A stretch of DNA of 64,000 nt, taken from an uncultured Bacteroidia bacterium (GTDB taxonomy: Bacteria; Bacteroidota; Bacteroidia; Bacteroidales; F082). The position numbers were made by a program, and so were the translations under genes. Shown here in pieces: positions 18,018 to 25,771 of the stretch. The stretch covers positions 1 through 64,000 of the forward strand of contig CACXIM010000006.1 in assembly GCA_902767725.1 (NCBI GenBank), in the 5' to 3' direction. Within the stretch, counting starts at the first letter, position 1, and each line of letters opens with the position of its first letter. The notes under the pieces are model-generated. The model worked only from the letters and a program-made list of their open reading frames with translations. It was not told the origin of the DNA and did not search any database.

Positions 18018-19763
18018 ATGACACAAGAAGATTATGATATTCAGGTTCAGGTCGACAATTTGATGCAGAAAGTCCTGGAATCGTGGAAGCGCGAAGGCAA
18101 ATGGGATGGAAATAACCCCAATTCGCCCTTCTACGGCTTTGAGAAGGACCCGCTGCTGCGCATCCTTCTGACAGCTTTTGTCTATCAGACCAATGGCTTG
18201 AAGACGGATATTCAAAATATGGAGCAAGAATTGATTGGCGACTTTCAGAATGCCATCTTGCCTTATAAACTCACGCAGTCCATTCCAGCCTTTACGATGA
18301 TCAAGACTGCCAAATCCGAGAACGAAAAAAAACCGCTTTTCTGCGACGAAACTTCTACCTTCCTTGTTAAGAAGGAGTCATTGCGCATCAAAGAATATTT
18401 CCCGTTTCATCCTTTGTTCCGATCCAAAATCATAGGAATGAAAGTCAATGGTGTCACCAAGATTGCCAGTGACAAATGGAATGTCAATATCGATGTTAGC
18501 GATACCGATGCTGATCTGTCATACTTTGGTTTCTTGGTTAATGGATTGAAATATAGTGATTTGAATGTTTATTGGAACAACGAAAAGCTTCCTTTAATCA
18601 AACCATGGGAGTATGACCGTTTTCCGAAGACCTCATGGTTTGCCGACTCCAATGTCGCTTATAACAAATCTTTGGTTTTTGGCGATGAAACCATCTGGCA
18701 CGACCTGTGGGCGGAGTTGAACGTGAACTATTATATGGTGGTACCGACCTTCCATCGTCAGATAGACTCAGATATGATTAATTTTGTGTTTGAGTTTGTC
18801 GGGATGTCGAAGCCATTCAATTTCGATACCGAAAATCTGGTCTTCAACTGTCTGCCGGCACTCAATGTTATCAAGAAGGATTTCCAGCTATCGAATAATG
18901 AACCTATCGCTAAGCTTGCCATCGAGCCTGACTTTGAGGAGACTGAAGAAAGCGCGGTGCGCATGGTCAATTCGGCCCTTGCCGAGAACAACCACCCGGA
19001 TTTCTTCATGAGTCTCATTAAGAATCCTAATTCTACATTGGACGATTGGAACAAGGTTAGTTTGCGCCGATTCGGTTGCGAGCGTTTCAATATGGATGAG
19101 TTGATACGCCTCGCTGACCAACTCTCTATCCGCTATGAGTCAGATTTTTATGCCTTCCAAAAGATTCACAAGATGCAGAACGTTGATAAGATTCGTCGTC
19201 TGGATATCGTGTTGAAAGACATCATAGGAGCAATTACAAACACCAAAACACCTACTTCGGGCGTTTATGCCATTTTGAAAAAAGGCAAGGCCGACGTGCA
19301 GGTTAACATCCAGCTTTCCGGACTTTTCACTGATGGCGCCTATTCCAACGACATTGATATCTTCAGTGAAGTGGTGCCCCCCAAGACCTTCGAAAAGAAT
19401 GAGACCCGCCTGCTCTTCAAGACTTTCGGCGGCAAGGACGAGGTCATTGACAAGGACGAAAAGAACATGCTGGCCAAGTACTATGCTCGTACCAACGACC
19501 GCATTGTGACCCGTGCCGACATAAAGGCTTTTTGTTTCCGTTATTTTGCCCAAAACGGCTTTGGCGAGGCTTTACTCGATGTGACGAGCGTGATTGAACG
19601 CAAAGATGGCTTGGCGACACAACACGTGACACTACAACTGAAGAGTGACTTTGTGCGCGACAGGGAAGACATTTCCATGCTGATCGACCGCTTGAAGAAA
19701 CTTATTCAAGTACGCAGTGTCAATCTGATTCCTGTTGTGGTGGAGTATTTGGCTGTGGTGTAG
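18018..19763 (+). CDS. tssF: TssF-like baseplate wedge protein
   Basis: At 581 residues this has the length of TssF. The N-terminal region, KDPLLRILLTAFVYQTNGLKTDIQNMEQEL, then ILPYKLTQSIPAFTM, matches TssF, where DP...RLL.. F.. is followed by a P..PS segment. A late segment ARTNDRIVTRADIKAFCFRYF resembles the 'R.vt.ed....' element shared by TssF and phage gp6-type baseplate proteins. It closes the operon. Its last 44 bases overlap the 3' end of miaA on the opposite strand. No sheath, tube or ClpV gene follows. Confidence 0.72.
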   Translation: MTQEDYDIQVQVDNLMQKVLESWKREGKWDGNNPNSPFYGFEKDPLLRILLTAFVYQTNGLKTDIQNMEQELIGDFQNAILPYKLTQSIPAFTMIKTAKSENEKKPLFCDETSTFLVKKESLRIKEYFPFHPLFRSKIIGMKVNGVTKIASDKWNVNIDVSDTDADLSYFGFLVNGLKYSDLNVYWNNEKLPLIKPWEYDRFPKTSWFADSNVAYNKSLVFGDETIWHDLWAELNVNYYMVVPTFHRQIDSDMINFVFEFVGMSKPFNFDTENLVFNCLPALNVIKKDFQLSNNEPIAKLAIEPDFEETEESAVRMVNSALAENNHPDFFMSLIKNPNSTLDDWNKVSLRRFGCERFNMDELIRLADQLSIRYESDFYAFQKIHKMQNVDKIRRLDIVLKDIIGAITNTKTPTSGVYAILKKGKADVQVNIQLSGLFTDGAYSNDIDIFSEVVPPKTFEKNETRLLFKTFGGKDEVIDKDEKNMLAKYYARTNDRIVTRADIKAFCFRYFAQNGFGEALLDVTSVIERKDGLATQHVTLQLKSDFVRDREDISMLIDRLKKLIQVRSVNLIPVVVEYLAVV

Positions 19764-20646
19764 CGACTATGTCTATCTCATCAGTGGTAATCCACTGATA
19801 GCTATTGTCTTTCCTTAACCACGTCATCTGCCGCTTGGCATATTGCCGCGTGTGGGTTTTGATTTGCTGCACGGCTTCGGCAAGGGTGCATTGTCCGTCG
19901 AAATAGGCGAATAATTCTTTGTAACCTACAGTGTTCAAGGCATTCAAATCTCGCTTGGGATAGAGTGCCTTGGCTTCATTAAGTAGTCCTTGTTCCATCA
20001 TCATGTCCACACGTTTGTCGATGCGCTCGATGAGCTGCTGACGGTCCCAAAGCAAGGCGTATTTCTTGATGTCGAAGTCGCGCCTGACGGTGTTGCCGCT
20101 GCGGAATGAGGAAAAAGGTTTTCCGGTTTGGTAGCATACCTCCAAGGCGCGCTGCAGGCGGCGTGGGTTCTGCTGATCGACGATGGCGAAATAGTCGGGG
20201 TCAAGGCGCAGGACTTCTTCTTGGAGAGCTTTCAAGCCACCTTCATCAAACAGGTTTTGCACTTTTTCCCTGATTTCAGGCTTCACGTCGGGCATGGTGT
20301 CGATGCCATTGCACACCGCATTGATGAAAAGGCCAGAGCCACCTGTCATGACGACAGCGTCATGGGTCTTGAAGAGCTCGTCCAGAAGCTGGATGGCATC
20401 GTGCTCATAGTCGGCGACGTCGTATTTGTCCTCGATGCTGATGTGGTGCACGAAATAATGCTTGGCTTGACTCAGCTCTTCCTCAGTAGGTGCAGCCGTG
20501 CCGATGCTCATCTCCTTATAGAACTGTCGGCTGTCAGCAGAGAGGATGACGGTGTTCAAGGCCTTGGCCACTTTGATGGCGAAAGCGGTCTTGCCTGAGG
20601 CAGTGGGGCCGGCGATGACGATGAGAGTTTCCTTTTTATTGGACAT
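19720..20646 (-). CDS. miaA: tRNA dimethylallyltransferase MiaA
   Basis: The 308-residue enzyme transfers an isopentenyl group to A37 of tRNAs reading UNN codons. The P-loop GPTASGKT is near residue 12, SADSRQFYK and the DYEHDA region follow, and QNPRRLQRALEV is the tRNA-binding signature. Length is normal. The last dozen residues (PQPNTPPQQESD) are low-complexity and antisense to the end of the TssF-like gene, so the natural stop may have been lost when the neighbouring cluster arrived. Confidence 0.95.
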   Translation of the reverse strand: MSNKKETLIVIAGPTASGKTAFAIKVAKALNTVILSADSRQFYKEMSIGTAAPTEEELSQAKHYFVHHISIEDKYDVADYEHDAIQLLDELFKTHDAVVMTGGSGLFINAVCNGIDTMPDVKPEIREKVQNLFDEGGLKALQEEVLRLDPDYFAIVDQQNPRRLQRALEVCYQTGKPFSSFRSGNTVRRDFDIKKYALLWDRQQLIERIDKRVDMMMEQGLLNEAKALYPKRDLNALNTVGYKELFAYFDGQCTLAEAVQQIKTHTRQYAKRQMTWLRKDNSYQWITTDEIDIVATPQPNTPPQQESD

Positions 20647-20682
20647 GAGACTTTAGACTGAGAAGGGTTATTATTGCGCTTT

Positions 20683-20778
20683 TTACCCTCATGGCGGAGG
20701 AACATCCGCCATCTCCTGAGCATGAAGGAGTACCCTTTTTGTTCAGGAGATTGCGGGTCAAGCCTGCAATGAGGGTTA
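20683..20778. repeat. Nested inverted-repeat element between miaA and cca
   Basis: The intergenic stretch holds several nested palindromes: GGCGGA...TCCGCC at about 20693-20710, ATCTCCTGA...TCAGGAGAT across 20711-20752, and attgcgggtcaagcctgcaa at 20750-20769. Outer arms (taccctcat / atgagggtta) pair over the full length. The innermost palindrome recurs at 34685 and 35090, so this is a dispersed family. It may also act as a terminator. Confidence 0.65.
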
Positions 20779-20813
20779 ATGGCGCGGATGTAGGCATAAG
20801 GTCTATTGTCTTG

Positions 20814-22289
20814 TTATACTTTATTCGGCACCGGTCCATTATTAGCCACTACAATCGGCTTGCTGATTTCTTTCACCACGCTCAGCCCCAGTTTCTTTCC
20901 TTCTTCCTTCATAAAGGCATACGCCTCGCTGAAGTTGTTTCCGATGACTCCGTCCAAAATGGCCTCGCGTATGGCATTCTTGATCACGCCGACTTCACGA
21001 CCTTCGGGGATGCCGAAGGTCTCCATGATGGCGATGCCGTCGATGGGCGGTTGCCAGTTGCGCAGATGGTCTTTGGCTTCGATCTCTTTCAGCTTTTCCT
21101 GGACGATTTCGAAATTGTGGTGAAACTTCTTCACCTTCTCTTCGTTCTTTGAGGTGATGTCGGCATGGCAGAGCAACATAAGATCGTCGATGTCGTCGCC
21201 AGCGTCAAAGAGAAGCCTTCTTACCGCGCTGTCTGTGACAATGTCTTCGGCCAACACGATGGGGCGGAGGTGAAGGAGCACGAGCTTCTCCACGTATTTC
21301 ATCTTTTCGTTCAAGGGCAACTTCATGGCGGCGAAGATCTTGGGCACCATCTTGGAGCCTTTGAACTCGTGGCCGTGGAAGGTCCAGCCAGTGCCGTCTT
21401 CCCAGCGTTTGGTCTGCGGCTTGGCGATGTCGTGCAGTAAGGCAGCCCAGCGCAGCCAGAGGTCGTCGCTCTTCTCGGCCACTTGGTCAAGCACTTGTAG
21501 CGTATGCAGGAAGTTGTCCTTATGGCCTCTGCCTTGAACCACCTCAACCCCTTTCAGCTGTGAGAGCTGGGGGAAGATGAGTTTCAACAGCCCGCTTTCG
21601 TCCAACAACTTGAAACCTATGGAGGGTTTCGGCGAGAGAATGATCTTGTTCAGCTCCTCGGTGACACGCTCCATCGACACGATCTTAATGCGGTGGGCGT
21701 TGCGTTTGATGGCCTCAAACGACTCAGGCTCGATGTAGAACTTCAGCTGTGAGGCGAAGCGCACGGCGCGCATCATGCGAAGCGGGTCGTCGGAATAAGT
21801 GATGTCGGGGTCTAAAGGTGTCCGCAATAGCAGCTCTTCCATGTCGCCCATGCCGTTGTATTTGTCGATGAGGCTACCGAAGTCCTCGGCGTTGAGGCTG
21901 ATGGCCATGGCGTTGATGGTGAAGTCGCGGCGGCTGATGTCGTCTTCCAGCGTGCCGTTTTCCACCACGGGCTTGCGGCTGTTGCGGTCGTAGGATTCCT
22001 TTCGGGCTCCCACAAACTCCACTTCCATGCCGTCAAAACGGATCATGGCCGTGCCAAAGGCACCGTAGTATTTGGCTTCTTTGTGACCGGGCAGGAGAGA
22101 GGCGACCTTTTTGGCCAGCGTGATGCCGCTGCCCACGGTGACTACGTCGATGTCGTTTGACGGGCGACGCAACAGGATGTCACGGACATACCCGCCTATG
22201 ACGTAGGTCTTGTAGCCCAACTCCGCGCTGGCGTAGGCAATCACCTTAAAGATCTTGCTGCTGATATGTTTCTTGAAGTCGTAGTTCAT
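20814..22289 (-). CDS. cca: CCA-adding tRNA nucleotidyltransferase with HD domain
   Basis: The 491-residue protein has the class II nucleotidyltransferase core: GGYVRDILLRRPSNDID near residue 32 carries the DxD metal site. RRDFTINAMAI and the neck and body helices follow. An HD phosphohydrolase motif (LLHDIAKPQTK) lies near 290. It matures tRNA 3' ends; the HD domain is common in such enzymes of this phylum. Its start codon overlaps the clpC stop by one base (TGATG), so the two are probably co-transcribed. A poly(A) polymerase function cannot be excluded by sequence alone. Confidence 0.88.
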   Translation of the reverse strand: MNYDFKKHISSKIFKVIAYASAELGYKTYVIGGYVRDILLRRPSNDIDVVTVGSGITLAKKVASLLPGHKEAKYYGAFGTAMIRFDGMEVEFVGARKESYDRNSRKPVVENGTLEDDISRRDFTINAMAISLNAEDFGSLIDKYNGMGDMEELLLRTPLDPDITYSDDPLRMMRAVRFASQLKFYIEPESFEAIKRNAHRIKIVSMERVTEELNKIILSPKPSIGFKLLDESGLLKLIFPQLSQLKGVEVVQGRGHKDNFLHTLQVLDQVAEKSDDLWLRWAALLHDIAKPQTKRWEDGTGWTFHGHEFKGSKMVPKIFAAMKLPLNEKMKYVEKLVLLHLRPIVLAEDIVTDSAVRRLLFDAGDDIDDLMLLCHADITSKNEEKVKKFHHNFEIVQEKLKEIEAKDHLRNWQPPIDGIAIMETFGIPEGREVGVIKNAIREAILDGVIGNNFSEAYAFMKEEGKKLGLSVVKEISKPIVVANNGPVPNKV

Positions 22290-24871
22290 CAGACTTTGGC
22301 TTCTTCAAGGACTTTCTTCTCATTCGGGATGATGTTGACGGCGGTCTCCTCGTTGTTTTCCGCCAAATCGATGCTGATGGTGTCGCCGATGTGGAGGTTG
22401 GACGAGATGATGGCCTCTGCCAACACGTCTTCCACATACTTTTGGACGGCACGCTTCAATGGGCGGGCGCCATATTGTTCGTCCCAGCCCTTCTCGGCGA
22501 GGAAGTCCATGGCCTTGTCGGTAATTTCGATCTTGTAGCCCATCTCTTCAACGCGCTTGACCACTTCACGGATTTCAATGCCGATAATCTTCTGGATGTC
22601 CTTCTTCTCCAAGGCGTTGAACATCACCACGTCGTCGACGCGGTTGAGGAACTCAGGTGCGAAGGTGCGTTTCAAGGCGTTGTCGATGACGCTCTGCGAG
22701 TACTCGTTCTTGCTGTTGAGCTTGGCTTGTGTGCCGAAGCCCACGCCTTGACCGAAGTCCTTCAGCTGGCGCGAGCCAATGTTGGAGGTCATGATGATGA
22801 TGGTGTTCTTGAAATCGACCTTGCGGCCGAGGCTATCGGTCAGTTGACCGTCGTCGAGGACTTGGAGCAAAAGGTTGAACACGTCGGGGTGGGCCTTCTC
22901 GATTTCATCAAGCAAGACGATGGAGTAGGGCTTGCGACGCACCTTCTCGGTGAGTTGACCGCCTTCTTCGTAGCCCACATATCCGGGAGGCGCTCCCACG
23001 AGGCGCGACACGGCGAACTTCTCCATATATTCGCTCATGTCGATGCGGATGAGGGCATCCTCGCTGTCGAAGAGGAATTTGGCCAGCACCTTGGCGAGGT
23101 AGGTCTTACCGACGCCTGTGGGGCCGAGGAAGATGAACGAGCCGATGGGTTTGTTCGGGTCTTTAAGTCCGGCACGGTTGCGGCGGATGGCACGGGTCAC
23201 CTTCTTGATGGCCTCGTCCTGGCCGATGACGGTGCCAGCCAACTCGGTCTCCATGTGCATCAGGCGGTCGCCTTCGTTCTTGGCGATGCGCTGCACGGGC
23301 ACGCCGGTCATCATGGCGACGACCTCGGCGACGTTTTGCTCGGTCACAGGCTGACGGTGTGCTACGGCGTTGTCTTCCCATGCCTTTTTGACATCTTCGA
23401 GCTGTGCCATAAGCTTCACTTCTTCGTTGCGGTACATGCCCGCCTCTTCGAATTTTTGTTCGGCGATGGCGGCTTTTTTGTCTTTACGCACGGCGTCGAG
23501 ACGGCTTTCCAACTCGGTGATCTCGCATGGCACGTCGATGTTCTTGATGTGTACTCGTGCACCGGCTTCGTCCAAGGCGTCGATGGCCTTGTCGGGCAGG
23601 TGACGGTCGCTGAGGTAACGGTCGGTGAGTTTTACGCAGGCTTCGATGGCCTCGGGCGTGTAGGTGACCAGGTGATGGTCTTCGTATCTCGGTTTGATGT
23701 TGTTCAAAATTTCGATGGTCTCGGCGGGCGTGGTGGGCTCGACGAGGATCTTCTGGAAGCGGCGTTCCAAGGCCCCGTCTTTCTCGATGTACTGGCGGTA
23801 TTCGTCGAGGGTGGTGGAGCCGATGCACTGCAACTCGCCGCGAGCCAAGGCAGGCTTGAACATGTTGCTGGCATCCAAGGAGCCATTGGCGTTGCCTGCC
23901 CCGACGAGGGTGTGGATCTCGTCGACGAAGAGGATGATGTCGCGGTTGTTCTCCAACTCGTTGAGGATGGCCTTGATGCGTTCCTCAAACTGGCCGCGGT
24001 ATTTGGTGCCGGCCACGATGGAGCCAATGTCGAGCATGACGACGCGTTTATTAAATAAGGTGCGCGGCACGCGGTGCTGCACGATGCGGATGGCTAGGCC
24101 TTCGGCGATGGCCGACTTGCCCACGCCAGGCTCACCGATGAGGATGGGGTTGTTCTTCTTGCGTCGGCTTAAGATCTGGGCGATGCGTTCCAGCTCGCGC
24201 TCACGGCCTACGATGGGGTCGAGGCGGTTTTCCTCGGCAGCTTTGGTGAGGTCGCGGCCGAAGTTGTCGAGCACCGGCGTCTTGCTCTTGGCGGCAGGAG
24301 TCTTCTTGGGTTTCTCCTGTTGCGGCCGGATTTCGTTCATCAGGTCGTCTTCTTCCTCCTCGTCATCATCATTGAAGATGTTGGAAGCGTAGCCTTGTTG
24401 CTCTTCGGGCGCCGATTCCTGCGGGTCGCTGTTTTCGGCTGTGAAGCGCAGCAGCTCCTGCTTGAAGTTGTCGTAGTTGATGCCTTCAAACTCGAGGTTT
24501 TGCGAGATGATGTTGTTCTTCTCGTGCAGGATGGCCAGCATGAGGTGTTCGGAGCGGACGATGTCCGAATGGAATTCCTTGGCGATGATATAGGTGAACT
24601 TCAGGACGCGCTCGGCCTGCTTGGTCAGAGGCAAGGCCAACACTTGGCTGGAGTTGCTGTTGGCGGTGCGTACCGAGGCTTCCAGTTTCTTTGAAAACAC
24701 TTCGATGTTCAGGTTGAGGTTTTCCAAAATGCGGATGGCGCTGCTGCCACCTTCCTTCAACATGCCTAAAAACAGGTGCTCCAACCCGACGTATGCGTTC
24801 CCTAGACGTTGTGCCTCTTGATGGCTAAGTGACAAAATGGCACGAACGCGGGGAGAGAATTTTGCATCCAT
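22289..24871 (-). CDS. clpC: ATP-dependent Clp protease ATP-binding subunit ClpC
   Basis: The 860-residue Hsp100 unfoldase has the double Clp N-domain (1-150, starting FSPRVRAILSLSHQEA), an acidic linker, two AAA+ modules with Walker A motifs GEPGVGKS and GPTGVGKT, and between them a UVR-type segment (FEEAGMYRNEEV) diagnostic of ClpC over ClpA or ClpB. A VGAPPGYVGYEEGG pore loop is present. It delivers substrates to ClpP. Although it lies near the TssEFGK genes, it is the ordinary housekeeping ClpC and not ClpV: the UVR segment argues against a sheath-recycling role. Confidence 0.95.
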   Translation of the reverse strand: MDAKFSPRVRAILSLSHQEAQRLGNAYVGLEHLFLGMLKEGGSSAIRILENLNLNIEVFSKKLEASVRTANSNSSQVLALPLTKQAERVLKFTYIIAKEFHSDIVRSEHLMLAILHEKNNIISQNLEFEGINYDNFKQELLRFTAENSDPQESAPEEQQGYASNIFNDDDEEEEDDLMNEIRPQQEKPKKTPAAKSKTPVLDNFGRDLTKAAEENRLDPIVGRERELERIAQILSRRKKNNPILIGEPGVGKSAIAEGLAIRIVQHRVPRTLFNKRVVMLDIGSIVAGTKYRGQFEERIKAILNELENNRDIILFVDEIHTLVGAGNANGSLDASNMFKPALARGELQCIGSTTLDEYRQYIEKDGALERRFQKILVEPTTPAETIEILNNIKPRYEDHHLVTYTPEAIEACVKLTDRYLSDRHLPDKAIDALDEAGARVHIKNIDVPCEITELESRLDAVRKDKKAAIAEQKFEEAGMYRNEEVKLMAQLEDVKKAWEDNAVAHRQPVTEQNVAEVVAMMTGVPVQRIAKNEGDRLMHMETELAGTVIGQDEAIKKVTRAIRRNRAGLKDPNKPIGSFIFLGPTGVGKTYLAKVLAKFLFDSEDALIRIDMSEYMEKFAVSRLVGAPPGYVGYEEGGQLTEKVRRKPYSIVLLDEIEKAHPDVFNLLLQVLDDGQLTDSLGRKVDFKNTIIIMTSNIGSRQLKDFGQGVGFGTQAKLNSKNEYSQSVIDNALKRTFAPEFLNRVDDVVMFNALEKKDIQKIIGIEIREVVKRVEEMGYKIEITDKAMDFLAEKGWDEQYGARPLKRAVQKYVEDVLAEAIISSNLHIGDTISIDLAENNEETAVNIIPNEKKVLEEAKV

Positions 24872-24945
24872 ATAATTACAATTCTTTTATTTTCAATACT
24901 TTAATAAAAAACCCAACTTTTCACTTGTCTGATTTGTTCAGAGTG

Positions 24946-24953
24946 CAAAGGTA
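24946..24953 (-). promoter_or_regulatory. -7 promoter box for clpC
   Basis: On the minus strand this reads TACCTTTG, matching TAnnTTTG, about 75 bases before the clpC start. No convincing -33 element was found. A divergent box for the next gene lies about 72 bases away. Confidence 0.5.
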
Positions 24954-25024
24954 CAAACAAAAACCGCGCCGCGCCACTATATTTGAAAAGAATGGAAAAA
25001 TAATGTGAATGATAGAAAAGTGTT

Positions 25025-25032
25025 TATTTTTG
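25025..25032 (+). promoter_or_regulatory. -7 promoter box that moves the start of the next gene downstream
   Basis: TATTTTTG matches TAnnTTTG. It lies inside the longest possible reading frame (from 25005), so the mRNA would begin near 25039 and translation must start later, at the ATG at 25065. Confidence 0.55.
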
Positions 25033-25064
25033 CAGGAAAATCTTCAGAAAAAGGAAAAAGTAAG

Positions 25065-25664
25065 ATGCACGAAATTGCAAACGATCCCTTTTATGGGCTA
25101 CTGAAACTATATGACGATTGTGTCATCGATTATTGTCTACTGCAATGTGATACTCCTTATCAGGGCGAGGAATCACATAGAAGGGCTCTTGAGCTCTCCA
25201 TACAGATTTTACAAGCACGAGAGGCGGATTATTATGAATTGAAATACGATATTGACCAAGCAAAGGCAATTAGGATTGAGGCGGAAACGCTGCTTTATGC
25301 CCCGAGAATATTGAGAAGGGACTACTATGGCAATGCGTTTTATGATTGCGAATGGGAATGTCAAAACACTGGTGATAAGATACCTTATTGGTACGCCTTT
25401 TTGGAACCGCCCCATGGTGCTTCTTTCGGGTATGTAAAGAATCATCGGTACATCAAAAAGCGGGATTATGAACCAGAAGACTTTCAAAAGCTGAACCAAG
25501 TTTTGTTTCCCAATGGCTCGGACACTTTGGAAGTGTATGAGTGGTCGACGGATTGGACCAACTATTTCGATGACGGTCATGAATGGTGGGGCGCATCGTG
25601 TTGGACGGTCTATGACAAGAGTTTGAACAGGTTTGTGGTCATCATGGCTTCGGCAACGGATTAA
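25065..25664 (+). CDS. Hypothetical protein, 199 residues
   Basis: I do not recognise this protein. The ATG at 25065 is chosen because a promoter box lies upstream of it inside the longer frame and aaggaaaaag precedes it as a weak purine-rich site. The product (MHEIANDPFYGLLKLYDD...) has no signal peptide. It has a helical first half and an aromatic-rich second half with several Trp and Tyr (WSTDWTNYFDDGHEWWG) and ends in a beta-rich segment. It is moderately AT-rich. It may be a lineage-specific SMI1/KNR4-like or other small soluble protein, but that is speculative. Confidence 0.6.
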   Translation: MHEIANDPFYGLLKLYDDCVIDYCLLQCDTPYQGEESHRRALELSIQILQAREADYYELKYDIDQAKAIRIEAETLLYAPRILRRDYYGNAFYDCEWECQNTGDKIPYWYAFLEPPHGASFGYVKNHRYIKKRDYEPEDFQKLNQVLFPNGSDTLEVYEWSTDWTNYFDDGHEWWGASCWTVYDKSLNRFVVIMASATD

Positions 25665-25700
25665 AATGTGTTTGACCGAAAGGGAAGTTTTTGCCCATTT

Positions 25701-25734
25701 TTTGTCGAACCTATCGGATTATTTTGTATCTTTG
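25701..25734 (+). promoter_or_regulatory. gyrA promoter
   Basis: TATCTTTG at 25727-25734 is a good -7 box, and TTTG at 25701-25704 lies 22 bases upstream as a likely -33 element. The start codon of gyrA is 37 bases downstream. Confidence 0.7.
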
Positions 25735-25771
25735 CACCCTTATTTGTAAAAGCGAAAAATAGAACCAGAAA

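Noticed and set aside
22391..24058. A 555-residue open frame on the plus strand opposite clpC
   Set aside because: It is antisense to a certain gene, has a composition typical of a mirrored frame in GC-rich coding sequence, and shows no domain.
22289..24871. ClpC near the baseplate genes as the ClpV-type sheath-recycling ATPase
   Set aside because: It has a UVR-like segment and typical ClpC N-domains and is coupled to cca; it is the housekeeping unfoldase.
25005..25064. Earlier start for the gene at 25065
   Set aside because: A -7 promoter box lies inside this stretch, so it should be untranslated.
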